A DNA stretch of 64,000 nt from Roseiarcus sp963749715 (GCA_963749715.1 CAVVNR010000003.1:62001-126000); one strand, 5' to 3'. Positions 17,823 through 26,550 are shown, counted from the first letter of the stretch. Notes: a model not told the origin generated them from the sequence alone. Numbers and translations are program-made.

Positions 17823-18422
17823 CTAAGCCGACAGCTTTGCAGCAACCTTGGCGACAAGGTCGCCCTGGAAACGGGCGCCGTCGAGTTCGATCTTGCTCGG
17901 CTGACGCTGTCCCTGCGCGCCGGCGATGGTGGTGGCTCCATAGGGCGCTCCGCCGACGATTTCGTCGAGACTCATCTGCCCTGCATGGCTATAGGGCAGA
18001 CCGACGATAACCATCCCGAAATGCATAAGGTTGGCGATGATGGAGAAGAGGGTCGTCTCGTTGCCGCCATGCTGCGTCGCGCTGGAGGTGAAGGCCGCTC
18101 CAACCTTACCGTGCAGGGCGCCGCTCATCCACAAGGCGCCCGCCTGCTCCCAAAAGCTCCCCATCGGCGAAGGCATGCGGCCGAACCGCGTCGGGGCGCC
18201 GACAATGATCGCGTCGTAGTTCGCGAGTTCCGTAGGCGTCGCGACCGGCGCTGGCTGATCAAGCTTGAAATGAGCGGCCTTGGCGGTCGCCTCCGGAACG
18301 GTCTCCGGCACGCGCTTTACATCGACCGTCGCGCCCGCTGTACGCGCGCCTTCCGCGACCGCATGGGCCATCGCTTCGATATGGCCGTAACTCGAATAAT
18401 ACAGGACAAGAACTTTTGCCAT
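17823..18422 (-). CDS. wrbA: NAD(P)H:quinone oxidoreductase, WrbA type
   Basis: FMN-dependent flavodoxin-like enzyme that reduces quinones by two electrons, limiting semiquinone radicals. 199 residues. The FMN phosphate loop is YYSSYGHIEAMA at residues 8-19; GAPTRFGRMPSPMGSFWEQAG, FTSSATQHGGNETTL and the C-terminal GQRQPS are characteristic. AGGGAGG precedes ATG 18422. First of a minus-strand run of redox genes, after DoxX. Confidence 0.95.
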   Translation of the reverse strand: MAKVLVLYYSSYGHIEAMAHAVAEGARTAGATVDVKRVPETVPEATAKAAHFKLDQPAPVATPTELANYDAIIVGAPTRFGRMPSPMGSFWEQAGALWMSGALHGKVGAAFTSSATQHGGNETTLFSIIANLMHFGMVIVGLPYSHAGQMSLDEIVGGAPYGATTIAGAQGQRQPSKIELDGARFQGDLVAKVAAKLSA

Positions 18423-18476
18423 TCAAGCCTCCCTTGGTTTTTGACGCTTTGAAGAAATTTCGCCGCTCGTAGCAAC

Positions 18477-18504
18477 CATAAGGGCGTCTTTCGACGCCCT
18501 TATG
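18477..18504 (-). terminator. Perfect 12-bp hairpin with GAAA loop
   Basis: CATAAGGGCGTC at 18477-18488 pairs perfectly with GACGCCCTTATG at 18493-18504. On the minus strand, in which the flanking DoxX and WrbA genes are read, the loop is GAAA (GNRA type). It sits 28 bases after the DoxX stop. There is no clear U-tract, so it may be a terminator or a processing/stability element. Confidence 0.6.
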
Positions 18505-18532
18505 GCGACTCACGATGACGGTTCAGTTGGCG

Positions 18533-18946
18533 TTACCGGTTGTCGAGCGCCCAGGGGCCGGGGCCGGCGGCGGCGAGATAGAGGAAGATGAAGCAGTATA
18601 GCAGCGCGGCCTCGCCCATGTTGATCGCCGGAAAGAAGCTCATGGGGAAATGCGCCATGAAATAGGCCGCGGCCATGAATCCCGAGAGAACGAACGCGAC
18701 CGGACGCGTGAACAAGCCGAGCACGATCAGCACGCCGCCGATCAGCTCCATCGTTCCGGTGAAATACAACAGGCCAGTCGGCATTTTATCGATGAACGGC
18801 AGGCCAGCGGGGAAGCCAATCAGCTTACCCGTTCCATGCTCGAGAAACGCAAGCCCGGCCGCGATGCGCAGCAGCGAGCGCGCATGCGGCGCGAGCCATG
18901 CGGTATTCAGCGTCGAAACGGTGGAACGGGAAAGGACATCGGTCAT
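18533..18946 (-). CDS. DoxX family membrane protein
   Basis: A 137-residue integral membrane protein of the DoxX family. Four hydrophobic helices are visible; LLRIAAGLAFLEHGTGKLIGFP and GTMELIGGVLIVLGLFTRPVAFVLSGFMAAAYFMAHFP are typical. Members occur near redox and thiosulfate-stress genes; direct activity is rarely known. Same strand as the nitroreductase upstream and WrbA downstream. Confidence 0.88.
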   Translation of the reverse strand: MTDVLSRSTVSTLNTAWLAPHARSLLRIAAGLAFLEHGTGKLIGFPAGLPFIDKMPTGLLYFTGTMELIGGVLIVLGLFTRPVAFVLSGFMAAAYFMAHFPMSFFPAINMGEAALLYCFIFLYLAAAGPGPWALDNR

Positions 18947-19008
18947 GGGATCGCCTTATGATGAGAGAATGGCCGGCCGTCGCGGCCGCCCGCTGGGTTT
19001 GCACGCGT

Positions 19009-19632
19009 TCAGAGTATCGTCGCCATCTGGTCGAACGTCAGGCGCGGATTGCGCGGGAACAGCTTGCCGTCGTCGCCGAAGCCGATGTTGATGATGACGT
19101 TGGCCTTGATCTTCCCCTCGGGGAAGAATTCGGCCTCGACTTTCGCTGCGTCGAAGCCGCCCATCGGCCCGGCGTCGAGGCCGAGCGCCCGCAGCGCCAG
19201 GATGAAGTAGCCGACCTGGAGCGTCCCGCTTTGCGCCGCGCTCTTCGCCGCCAGCTCCGGATTGCCCGCGAACAAACTCTTGAAGTCCCGCTGCGGCGTC
19301 AGATAGGGCAGATGCTCGTAGAACTCGAGATCGTAACCGGCGATTGCAACAACCGGAGCGGCCATCGTCTTGTCGACGTTGCCCGGCGCCATAGCCGGAC
19401 GGAGGCGTTCCTTGGCCGCGCGCGAGCGGAGAAAGACAACACGCAAGGGTTGCTGGTTCGCCGCCGTCGGGCCCATCTTCGCGAGGTCGAGAGCCTCGCG
19501 CAGCAGAGCGTCCGGGACGGCCCGATCAACGAACGCGCCGTGCGTGCGGGCGTCGGTGAAGAGCTGCCCCAATGCCTCGCCGCCGAGCGGCGCGTGGCGC
19601 GCAACATGTCTTGGATTGACTGACACGGTCAT
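19009..19632 (-). CDS. Nitroreductase-family protein, RutE-like
   Basis: FMN enzyme of the nitroreductase superfamily, closest in layout to malonic semialdehyde reductase RutE: GPTAANQQPLRVVFLRS near residue 55, NVDKTMAAPVVAIAGYD, AAQSGTLQVGYFILALRALGLDAGPMGGFD. 207 residues. No other rut gene is present, so a general nitro/quinone reductase role in this redox group is as likely as pyrimidine breakdown. Confidence 0.85.
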   Translation of the reverse strand: MTVSVNPRHVARHAPLGGEALGQLFTDARTHGAFVDRAVPDALLREALDLAKMGPTAANQQPLRVVFLRSRAAKERLRPAMAPGNVDKTMAAPVVAIAGYDLEFYEHLPYLTPQRDFKSLFAGNPELAAKSAAQSGTLQVGYFILALRALGLDAGPMGGFDAAKVEAEFFPEGKIKANVIINIGFGDDGKLFPRNPRLTFDQMATIL

Positions 19633-19733
19633 TTGCTTTTCCCGTTCAATTGCGAGCGCGCGTCGCCAATCGCCGCGATTGAGCGCGGCGCGCGTTCAAG
19701 AGTTAGGAGGCCTTTTTTTGCTGGCCCCGAATC

Positions 19734-20339
19734 TTACTCCGCGGCGATCGGCGCGCCCCTGGCTGTTGCTTCGCGCGCGGTCTTCAGCGCCTTCGCCCAC
19801 CAGGAGAGTTCATCGAGCAGCGCGTCGGCGGTCGACTTCAGATAAGCGAATTCGGAGATCGGTTTGCCCTCGCGCAGCGCGGCCATGAAGTCGCCGCCCG
19901 CCAGATGCACGGCAGACCGCGTTGGCGCCATCTGCAATTCTACAGCGATAAGTCTCAGCTGCTCGATCGCGCGCGCCGCGCCGACCGCGCCATAGCCGAA
20001 AAACGCGGCCGGCTTCCTGTTCCACTCGGGATAGGCATAGTCGAGGGCGTTCTTGAGAACCGCCGGAGCGCCGTGGTTATATTCCGCGGTGACGAAGATA
20101 TAGCCGTCGTAGTGTCCGACCTTCTTCTGCCAACGCACGCCCTCCGCATTTTGGGTCGGAACCCAGGCGTTGCTGGCGATCTCGTCGAAGAACGGCAGCG
20201 GATGGTCGCGAAGGTCGACCAAGTCGAACTCCATGTCGCTTCGCTGCTTGGCGATGTCGAACAGCCATTGCCCGGCTTTGTGGCCAAACCGGGCGGCGCG
20301 GGTCGTGGAAAGGACGATGGCGATTTTGGGTTTGGTCAT
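19734..20339 (-). CDS. NADPH-dependent FMN reductase family protein
   Basis: Flavodoxin-fold reductase of 201 residues. IAIVLSTTRAARFGHKAGQWL at the start is the flavin phosphate-binding loop; VTAEYNHGAPAVLKNALDYAYPEWNRKPAAFFGYGAVGAARA is the family core. It may provide reduced FMN to the adjacent nitroreductase and quinone reductase (inference). Divergent from the LysR gene with a 150-base shared control region. Confidence 0.92.
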   Translation of the reverse strand: MTKPKIAIVLSTTRAARFGHKAGQWLFDIAKQRSDMEFDLVDLRDHPLPFFDEIASNAWVPTQNAEGVRWQKKVGHYDGYIFVTAEYNHGAPAVLKNALDYAYPEWNRKPAAFFGYGAVGAARAIEQLRLIAVELQMAPTRSAVHLAGGDFMAALREGKPISEFAYLKSTADALLDELSWWAKALKTAREATARGAPIAAE

Positions 20340-20428
20340 GGGGCGAGTCCCTCGAACGTTCAGATTTCACATCGCATGAATGAGCAACATTCTTTCGCAC
20401 TGCAAGATGGGGGCAATCATGCATCATG

Positions 20429-20445
20429 ACAATCGGCAAAATTGT
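20429..20445. promoter_or_regulatory. Candidate LysR-type binding site
   Basis: ACAAT-N7-ATTGT is an inverted repeat containing the T-N11-A pattern usual for LysR-type sites. It lies in the divergent gap between the FMN reductase and LysR genes, 45 bases before the LysR start. Confidence 0.35.
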
Positions 20446-20489
20446 GGTAGTAATGATCGGCGCCGCTGATACATCGAGGAGCAACGCCG

Positions 20490-21438
20490 ATGATCGATCC
20501 GCTCACTCTCGACCAGATGCGCGTTCTCATCGCGGTTGCCGACGCGGGCAGCTTCTCCGCCGCGGCGCGAAAACTCGGCCGCGTGCAGTCAGCGATCAGC
20601 CAGTCGATTCAGACGCTCGAGGCGACGCTCAGGCTTTCCCTGTTCGACCGCTCGGGCAAGACGCCAAAGCTGACAGACGCCGGCAAGGCGCTGGTCGCCG
20701 ACGCGCGCGCGCTGATCGCCGGGGCCCAAGCCATCCGCGCCCGCGCCGAAGGCATGGCTGACGACGTCGAGCCGGAACTGACGCTCGCGGTCGAACTCGA
20801 TGTTCCCGATTCCGCTCTTGATGGAGAGCCTCAAGGCGCTGCGCGTCGCCTTTCCGCGGCTCCCAGCGACCGTATTCACCGAGGCGCTGGGGGGCGCGGA
20901 GCAGCGGCTGCGCGAGGGCGCGGCCAGGCTTGCGATCTATACGGTTACACCCAGCGCGCCACCCGACCTCGTCAGCGAGTTCATGACCCGCGTCGTTATG
21001 TGGCCGGTAGTCGCGGCCGACCATCCTCTCGCCAAGCTGCCCGAGCCGCTGACGCAGGAGGCGCTTGAGCCGCAAGTGCAACTCGTCCTCACCGATCGGA
21101 CCGCGCTCACTCAGAGCTGGGTCGGCGGGATTGTCAGTCGTCACCTCTGGCGATTTGCGGATCTCTCCACCCAACTCGATTTCCTTCTCGCTGGCTTTGG
21201 CTGGTGCAACATGCCGAGCCACATGGTCACCGAGCACATCGCCGCTGGCCGGCTGAAAAAGCTCAATCTCGCCAACCGGGAGGACGAAGTCGCCCTGCCG
21301 ATCTACGTCGTGCACGAACGCGGCCGCGCGCCGGGCCGTGCGGGGCGGTGGCTAATCGCCGATCTGCGCGAGCGCCTCAAGACCTGTCCGGGCGCCTATC
21401 GCGCCGGCGCGGAGCGCGCTGCGGCGGCGGCCGCCTGA
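20490..21438 (+). CDS. LysR-family transcriptional regulator, frameshifted
   Basis: LysR regulator: winged HTH at the N-terminus (DQMRVLIAVADAGSFSAAARKLGRVQSAISQSIQTLE) and a periplasmic-binding-like effector domain. The first frame ends its homology at ELTLAVEL and the second picks up at MFPIPLLMESLKAL, with an extra base within 20791-20800. Across it the protein is 315 residues, the normal size. Its divergent position suggests it controls the FMN reductase, nitroreductase, DoxX and WrbA genes. If the frameshift is real the regulator is inactive. Confidence 0.88.
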
Positions 21439-21442
21439 ACTC

Positions 21443-22879
21443 TCAGCGCGACGGCGGGCGGCGAAGGAGGGCCGCGAGGGCGGCTTTCAATTCGTCGATC
21501 AGCCACTCCTGGTATCGGTAGTACATCTCTCGACCCATCGGCGTGACCAACGAGCGCAGCTGATCCTCACAGCGACGGCGAAGGGCGTCAAAGTCCTTCA
21601 TCAGCTCTTCCGCCGCCCTTCGATCCTCAGGCGTCTGGATGACGGCCTCGGGCGGTAGCGCCTTGATTTGCTCTCGCGTCAGGCCGGGAGTGGCGAGCGC
21701 CTTGATTTGCTGTTCGGTAGGGCCAGGATGGGCGAGCGCTCTCAGCCGAGACTCCAAAATCCCCCGGTTGGCGTCGATGCGCCACAGCCGGAAGCGGCTA
21801 TAGGCGCCCACGGCGTTCAAAAGCACCGTCGCCGCCATCGCCAGATAGATCCAGTAGGCCGGCGACATCAGATTGACCAGCCAAGGGAAATACTTGTCCG
21901 CGAGCTCGGGCTCGCCAGTGGCGAAGAATTCGCGCGCTTCGTCGCTGAGCGGCGCCGTGTCTTGCGACTTCGCCGAGGGCGGAGGGTTCATTCGAACGAA
22001 ATTGGGAAACTCCTCGCTGAGCAGCTTCAGAAAGGCGACTCGCTCAGCGCGATGCACGCACCCATTGGTCATGACGAGCGTATCGACCTGCGCGACCAGC
22101 TTATCGGTCGCCGGGATTGGTATGGCGATGTCGTAATAGCCGGCCGGGATTCGACCGAGGCTCAGCCACTTGTCGCGCGCGACCAGGCCTTCGATGTCCG
22201 CAGGAGCGACGATTTCGAGGTCGTACTTGCTCGCGAGCGTTCGGACCATCTCGGCGTTCTCGTTCATGACGAAGGCGGCGAGGTCGAGCTGACCGTCGCG
22301 GACGAGTTGCGCTTGCGCTTCGAGATCGTAGCTCGACGGCCTCAAACCGAGACCGCCGAGGTCGGAATTCTGCAGCAATTGCTGCATCAGATAGGCGGTG
22401 CCCGAACCCTCCGGGCCAATTCCGAGCGAATCGCCTTTGAGGTCGTTAAAAGTGCTGATCGCCCGCCCGCGTCGAGCCATCAGGAACAGCGTCTCCGGCT
22501 GCGGCAGCCGCCCCAGGGTCTGCAAGCCGGCGTCGGCGGGCGCCGGCAATCCGTCCTGCACAAACGCGAAGGCGGGAACGCAGCGCCCGTTTTCGCCGAC
22601 GAGGCGGGCGATGTTTTCGATCGACCCAGCAGTGGCGACGACCTTGAGACGGCCGTTCTTCTTGAGCGCGCGCGTCGCGAGCCGTTCGCCAAGCGCGTGA
22701 TAGGCTCCGGTGGGCGACCCGGTCAGGATGGAGGCCCTCAGGAACGCATAGTCGCCGGAGACGGTGTAGTAGAGGAGCACGCCGGCGAGCGCGAGAACGG
22801 CGAGCGCGATCAGGAGGACTTTCGCCCACGCCCTTCGATCGCCGCCGGGCCCGAACGCCAGCTGATCCAAGAAGCTCAT
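21443..22879 (-). CDS. TAXI-type TRAP solute-binding protein, membrane anchored
   Basis: Homologue of TRAP-transporter TAXI-family solute-binding proteins: GSPTGAYHALGERLATRALKKNGRLKVVATAGSIENIARL, GDSLGIGPEGSGTAYLM, and a C-terminal region. Unlike a plain binding protein it has a helix at residues 20-41 and a second one (YWIYLAMAATVLLNAVGAY) near 370, then a charged tail with two copies of a P-G-x-T-x-x-Q-I-K-A-L unit. No TRAP permease is adjacent, so it may sense rather than transport. ATG 22879 chosen. Its stop lies 4 bases from the LysR stop. Confidence 0.8.
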   Translation of the reverse strand: MSFLDQLAFGPGGDRRAWAKVLLIALAVLALAGVLLYYTVSGDYAFLRASILTGSPTGAYHALGERLATRALKKNGRLKVVATAGSIENIARLVGENGRCVPAFAFVQDGLPAPADAGLQTLGRLPQPETLFLMARRGRAISTFNDLKGDSLGIGPEGSGTAYLMQQLLQNSDLGGLGLRPSSYDLEAQAQLVRDGQLDLAAFVMNENAEMVRTLASKYDLEIVAPADIEGLVARDKWLSLGRIPAGYYDIAIPIPATDKLVAQVDTLVMTNGCVHRAERVAFLKLLSEEFPNFVRMNPPPSAKSQDTAPLSDEAREFFATGEPELADKYFPWLVNLMSPAYWIYLAMAATVLLNAVGAYSRFRLWRIDANRGILESRLRALAHPGPTEQQIKALATPGLTREQIKALPPEAVIQTPEDRRAAEELMKDFDALRRRCEDQLRSLVTPMGREMYYRYQEWLIDELKAALAALLRRPPSR

Positions 22880-23124
22880 GCATCGACCCCCGACGCCGAG
22901 ATGGTGAGTTTGACGCCGCGCGCGATATTCGTTGGGCGACGGGCCCGACGCAAGGGTTTGAAGCGTCAGCCGGAAGAACCCGAGCCTGCTGCCTTGCAAA
23001 AGCGAACGGCCAATGAGACCCACCTCTCATTGGTCCTGAGCCAGACATCGCCTTGCCGGCGGACGAGACGGCGGCTATAAGCGCGCCGCTTCTCCCGACA
23101 ACCAGACAAGAGACCCGACAGCCT

Positions 23125-23547
23125 ATGGCCGTTCAACGCACGTTCTCGATCCTCAAGCCCGACGTTACCCGGCGCAACCTGACGGGCGCGGTCAATCAGC
23201 GCATCGAGGCGGCGGGGCTGCGGGTGGTGGCGCAGAAGCGCGTTCACATGACGCGGGCGCAGGCCGAGGCGTTCTATGGCGTGCACCGCGAGCGCCCGTT
23301 CTTCGGCGAACTGGTCGAGATGATGACCGCAGCGCCCGTGGTGGTGCAGGTGCTCGAGGGCGAGGACGCGATCCAGCGCTATCGCGACGCGATGGGCGCG
23401 ACCAATCCCGAAAAGGCCGCCCCCGGCACGATCCGCAAGGACTTCGCGCTGTCGATGGGCGAGAACTCCGTGCACGGCTCCGACGCGCCGGAGACCGCGG
23501 CGGTCGAGATCGCGCAGTTCTTCTCGGCGAACGAGATCGTTGGGTAA
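23125..23547 (+). CDS. ndk: Nucleoside diphosphate kinase
   Basis: Transfers the gamma phosphate of ATP to nucleoside diphosphates. 140 residues, starting MAVQRTFSILKPD. The phosphorylated histidine is His117 in NSVHGSDAPETA, at the same number as in E. coli. Start at ATG 23125. Confidence 0.97.
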   Translation: MAVQRTFSILKPDVTRRNLTGAVNQRIEAAGLRVVAQKRVHMTRAQAEAFYGVHRERPFFGELVEMMTAAPVVVQVLEGEDAIQRYRDAMGATNPEKAAPGTIRKDFALSMGENSVHGSDAPETAAVEIAQFFSANEIVG

Positions 23548-23561
23548 GCGGAGGCCGCCCC

Positions 23562-23888
23562 CTAGCGCACGCTGGAGAACGACGTCGGTTGCAATATAGA
23601 GCTGACGATGTTGGCGACAATCGGCCCGTCTTTCTCGCTTTCGTTTCGCGCCGCGATCCAGTCGGGATCGGTCGCGAAGGCGCCCCATTTTTTCTCGCGC
23701 TCGGCGAGCAAGTCCCACGCCAGAAGGTAGGTGAGATCGTTGTTCAACTCTCCAATCACGGTCGTCCAGAAACCAGCCTGCCGGATACCGTGCTTCTCCC
23801 ACAACCGCATCGTCGCCAATTCGAACCGCTTCAATAACGCCGGCATGCGGTTCGGAAGCACACGATAGACGCGAAGCTCATAGATCAT
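23562..23888 (-). CDS. NIPSNAP family protein
   Basis: A 108-residue dimeric alpha/beta-barrel protein of the NIPSNAP family: MIYELRVYRVLPNRMPALLKRFE at the start and LTYLLAWDLLAEREKKWGAFATDPDW near the middle. Molecular role unknown in bacteria. Start at ATG 23888, with AAGGG upstream. Convergent with ndk. Confidence 0.88.
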   Translation of the reverse strand: MIYELRVYRVLPNRMPALLKRFELATMRLWEKHGIRQAGFWTTVIGELNNDLTYLLAWDLLAEREKKWGAFATDPDWIAARNESEKDGPIVANIVSSILQPTSFSSVR

Positions 23889-23924
23889 CTTGGAACCCTT
23901 TTGCGTCATGAGCCGGCGTTGACC

Positions 23925-24016
23925 GTCATTGCGAGGAGCGGAGCGACGAAGCAATCTAGAGGCGTGGAGCGACCGATGCTCCCTTGATTGCTTTGCTTCG
24001 CTTCGCTCGCAATGAC
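23925..24016. repeat. Dispersed palindromic repeat, copy 2
   Basis: GTCATTGCGAGG at one end and CTCGCAATGAC at the other, with inner arms GAAGCAATCTAG and TTGATTGCTTTGC, make a long imperfect palindrome. Same family as 7172 and 40064. Confidence 0.85.
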
Positions 24017-24100
24017 CGCGGAAAGCGACTTACCGGCGGGGCGAACCATCGCATGCCGAACTCCCGGCCGGCAACATTCGCGCTCCGGGTCTCCGGCGAG

Positions 24101-24352
24101 TTACTTGGGCGCCTTGTCCGGCTGAGGGCGGGCGGCGCGGCGCGTTGTCTTGACGAGGTTCGGCGTCGCGCACAGGAGCGGCCCGAGCGTGCGCCCGAGC
24201 CCGTTGTATTCAATGCGCCAGCGGTCATATTCGGGTTGCAGCACCCCGGCCGAGCGGATGGCTTCGGCGACGGGTACGCCGTCGGCCGTCAACGCCTCGA
24301 TCATCTGCAGCCTCTGGACGATTTCCCTCGGGCTGAGTTTCGGCTTTGCCAT
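24101..24352 (-). CDS. Solitary IS3-family OrfA-like protein
   Basis: An 83-residue protein whose first 50 residues match the HTH of IS3/IS407-type OrfA transposase subunits (LSPREIVQRLQMIEAL, VPVAEAIRSAGVLQPEYDRWRIEYNGL). The leucine zipper and the OrfB DDE part are missing and no inverted ends were seen, so it is a remnant or a domesticated regulator. Start at ATG 24352. Confidence 0.65.
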   Translation of the reverse strand: MAKPKLSPREIVQRLQMIEALTADGVPVAEAIRSAGVLQPEYDRWRIEYNGLGRTLGPLLCATPNLVKTTRRAARPQPDKAPK

Positions 24353-24741
24353 TGCGCCCTCCTCAGACGGCCGTTCCATGGCCGTGAGCGAGCGACCGCG
24401 CTTTGCGGTCAAGGGTTGGATCATGCGCTTCGACGCCTGTCGGGAAATTGGCCGGCGCATTAAGCTTTCTCAACGAAGGCCATTTGCAGGGATAGCTCCG
24501 GAATTCCGGGTGATTCCCGCGAACTCCGAGTTGCACCCGATCGCGCGGCGACCGCTCACGCGCTTAAAGTGTCAGGCGACTGGCGCCCGCGGGCTGCAAT
24601 TCGCTCCGATGAACAAAAATTAATTCTTTGGCCAGCGCACCGTGAGGCGACGCGTGCTTACCATGCCTTAAGGCGTGAATACGCCAGGCAGGTCATGCGT
24701 TTTGGCGTAGTCGCGCTTCCAATATGAAACGGAGAAGCACT
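24353..24741. other. Intergenic stretch before the DUF1344 gene
   Basis: No gene seen. Contains a small hairpin (GGCGT-GAAT-ACGCC at 24672-24685) and probably the DUF1344 promoter. AT content is higher near 24600-24630. Confidence 0.4.
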
Positions 24742-24996
24742 ATGCGAATGTTTGCAGGCGCCGCTTTGGCGGCGGCGTTAATCGGCGCGGCTCCCCTCGC
24801 CTATGCGGCGGACGCCACCGGCACGATCAAGACACTCGATATGTCCAAGGATATGATCACCTTGGACAACGGGTCCACCTTCATGGCGCCGAAGGGCATG
24901 AAGCTTTCCGACTTCAAGGTCGGCGAGAAGGTCACGGTGAGCTACACCAAGACCGGCGACAAGATGGACGCGATGTCGATCAAGCCTGCGACCTGA
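24742..24996 (+). CDS. DUF1344 exported protein
   Basis: An 84-residue secreted protein: signal peptide MRMFAGAALAAALIGAAPLAYA, then a small beta domain (GTIKTLDMSKDMITLDNGSTF, GEKVTVSYTKTGDKMDAMSI). DUF1344 proteins are common in Rhizobiales and of unknown function. GGAGA 11 bases upstream supports ATG 24742 over ATG 24724. Followed by a strong hairpin. Confidence 0.85.
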   Translation: MRMFAGAALAAALIGAAPLAYAADATGTIKTLDMSKDMITLDNGSTFMAPKGMKLSDFKVGEKVTVSYTKTGDKMDAMSIKPAT

Positions 24997-25026
24997 CGAC
25001 CATCGCTTTTGGCGTGATTTGAAGGC

Positions 25027-25053
25027 AAGCCGCCGGTCAAGCCGGCGGCTTTG
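25027..25053 (+). terminator. Intrinsic terminator of the DUF1344 gene
   Basis: AAGCCGCCGG and CCGGCGGCTT form a perfect 10-bp stem around TCAAG, ending in TTT, 31 bases after the stop codon. Confidence 0.7.
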
Positions 25054-25885
25054 CAACGGGTGTTCTCCCGCATCGATTCCCCGGGGCGACTGTTGACGAA
25101 CGCACTGAACGACGGCGTCCCACATCGAGCCACGCTGCGGCGCCTTCCGCCCGAACAGCGGTTGAGGCCGGCGATAGACCTCTTGTCCCGGATATCCGTC
25201 TTGGCGCCGCGGCGCATTGCCGACGTGTTCACCGGAGCGGGGTCGATGAGGCCCTTGCTGGCGGCGCGGTTTCCCGACGCCGAGATCGAAATCTTTCGAC
25301 CTCTCGCTCGATCGAGCCGCGGAAAGACGCGCGAAGCGGATTCTCGGCCAAAGCTCGGGCTTTCCGGCGCGAAAGAAATTCGACCTGATTTCCACGAACG
25401 GGTCGCTCGAGTTGCTGCCGTCGCTGGAGCGCTTGTTGCCCATGTTCGTGGCCAAGCTCACGGCGGGCGGTTGGCTTGCGGTTCAAATTCCCAACGACTT
25501 GTATGAGCCGAGCCGGGCGCTGGTGCGCATGATCGCCGCCGACGGACCGTGGGCGAGAACGCTTTTGCCGATCGCCAAGACGCGGCCGTTCAACGAGTCG
25601 ATGGAAGGTCTCTACGCGCTTCTGAACCCGATTTCAGCCAGTGTGGATATCTGGGAGGCCACTTACCTCCATGTCATGAGCAGCATCGCGGAGATCGTCG
25701 AATTGATGGAGGCGACGAGTCTCGCGCCCTTCCTCGCACCGCTCGACGCGGCCGATCGGCGGAATTTTCTCACCCGTTACGCCGCCGAGCTCGAGGAGGC
25801 CTATCCGGAGCAACCGGGCGGCTGCGTGCTGCTCCGGCTTCAGCGATTGTTCGTTCTGGCGCGGTCTTCCGGCGCGGCGCGCTAA
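25051..25885 (+). CDS. Trans-aconitate methyltransferase-like protein, frameshifted
   Basis: Resembles SAM-dependent trans-aconitate 2-methyltransferase: PEQRLRPAIDLLSRI, FPDAEIEIF, then in the next frame KKFDLISTNGSLELLPSLERLLP, GGWLAVQIPNDLYEPS, DIWEATYLHVM and EAYPEQPGGCVLLRLQRLFVLAR. One extra T in the TTT at 25294-25296 separates the frames; across it the protein has about 277 residues. The SAM-binding glycine motif is eroded (DVFTGAGS where DxGCGxG is expected), which suggests altered or lost activity. TTG 25051 or GTG 25060 is the likely start; both are unusual. Confidence 0.7.
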
Positions 25886-25890
25886 GCGGC

Positions 25891-26550
25891 TCACGCCCTG
25901 GGCTTCGCCTTCATGGCGCGGGCGTAGAGCGCTTCTTCCATCCGCTCGGCGATTTCGCGCAGATAGGGGTTGCGCGCTTCGCGCCCGGCGCGGCCGGAAT
26001 CAAGGTCGCTCTGGAAGCCGTCACGCTGCGGCCAATGTTCGCCAAGGAGCTCGAAGCCGGCGTCCTCGATCGTCTCCACCGCCCTGGCGAACTGGGTCTC
26101 CGAACGGCCGACTTTCGACAACACCAGAACGAGGCGCCCTTCCGCGCCGCGCCGCGCGAGCTTGCGGGCGAGCGAAAGCGTCGGCCTCAGATCGTCGCCG
26201 GTGACCCCGGTCGGCAGGAAGACGACGTCGCTGTCCTCGGCGATCTCGGTCGTGAGATCGTCGGCGAGGCCGCGGGTGTCGGCGACGATGAAATCGGCGA
26301 CGCCGTCCTCGCGCCGAAGCTTCTTCAGGCTTTTGAACGCGCGCGCGTCGACCTCGGGCTCGAGGTTCGCGCGCATCCTGAGCGCGCCCCATTCGACGCA
26401 GGTCAATTGATCGAGATCGAAATCGGCGAGGAGGGTCTTGCGCCCGCGATGGAGCGCGCCGACCGCGAGCAGGCGCGCGAGCGCGCTTTTGCCGACGCCC
26501 CCCTTCTGGCTGACGAATGAAGCCGTGGTCGGAGCCTTTGCCTTTGCCAT
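25891..26550 (-). CDS. ParA-family ATPase (orphan)
   Basis: Deviant Walker-A ATPase of the ParA/MinD superfamily, 219 residues: KGGVGKS at 16-22, DFDLDQLTCVEWG and IVADTRGLADDL (Walker B region), and FLPTGVTGDDLRPTLSLARKL. No parB or centromere-like repeats adjoin it, so it is not the chromosome-partition pair; such orphans often position protein complexes or are plasmid-derived. Convergent with the methyltransferase gene, 5 bases apart. Confidence 0.85.
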   Translation of the reverse strand: MAKAKAPTTASFVSQKGGVGKSALARLLAVGALHRGRKTLLADFDLDQLTCVEWGALRMRANLEPEVDARAFKSLKKLRREDGVADFIVADTRGLADDLTTEIAEDSDVVFLPTGVTGDDLRPTLSLARKLARRGAEGRLVLVLSKVGRSETQFARAVETIEDAGFELLGEHWPQRDGFQSDLDSGRAGREARNPYLREIAERMEEALYARAMKAKPRA

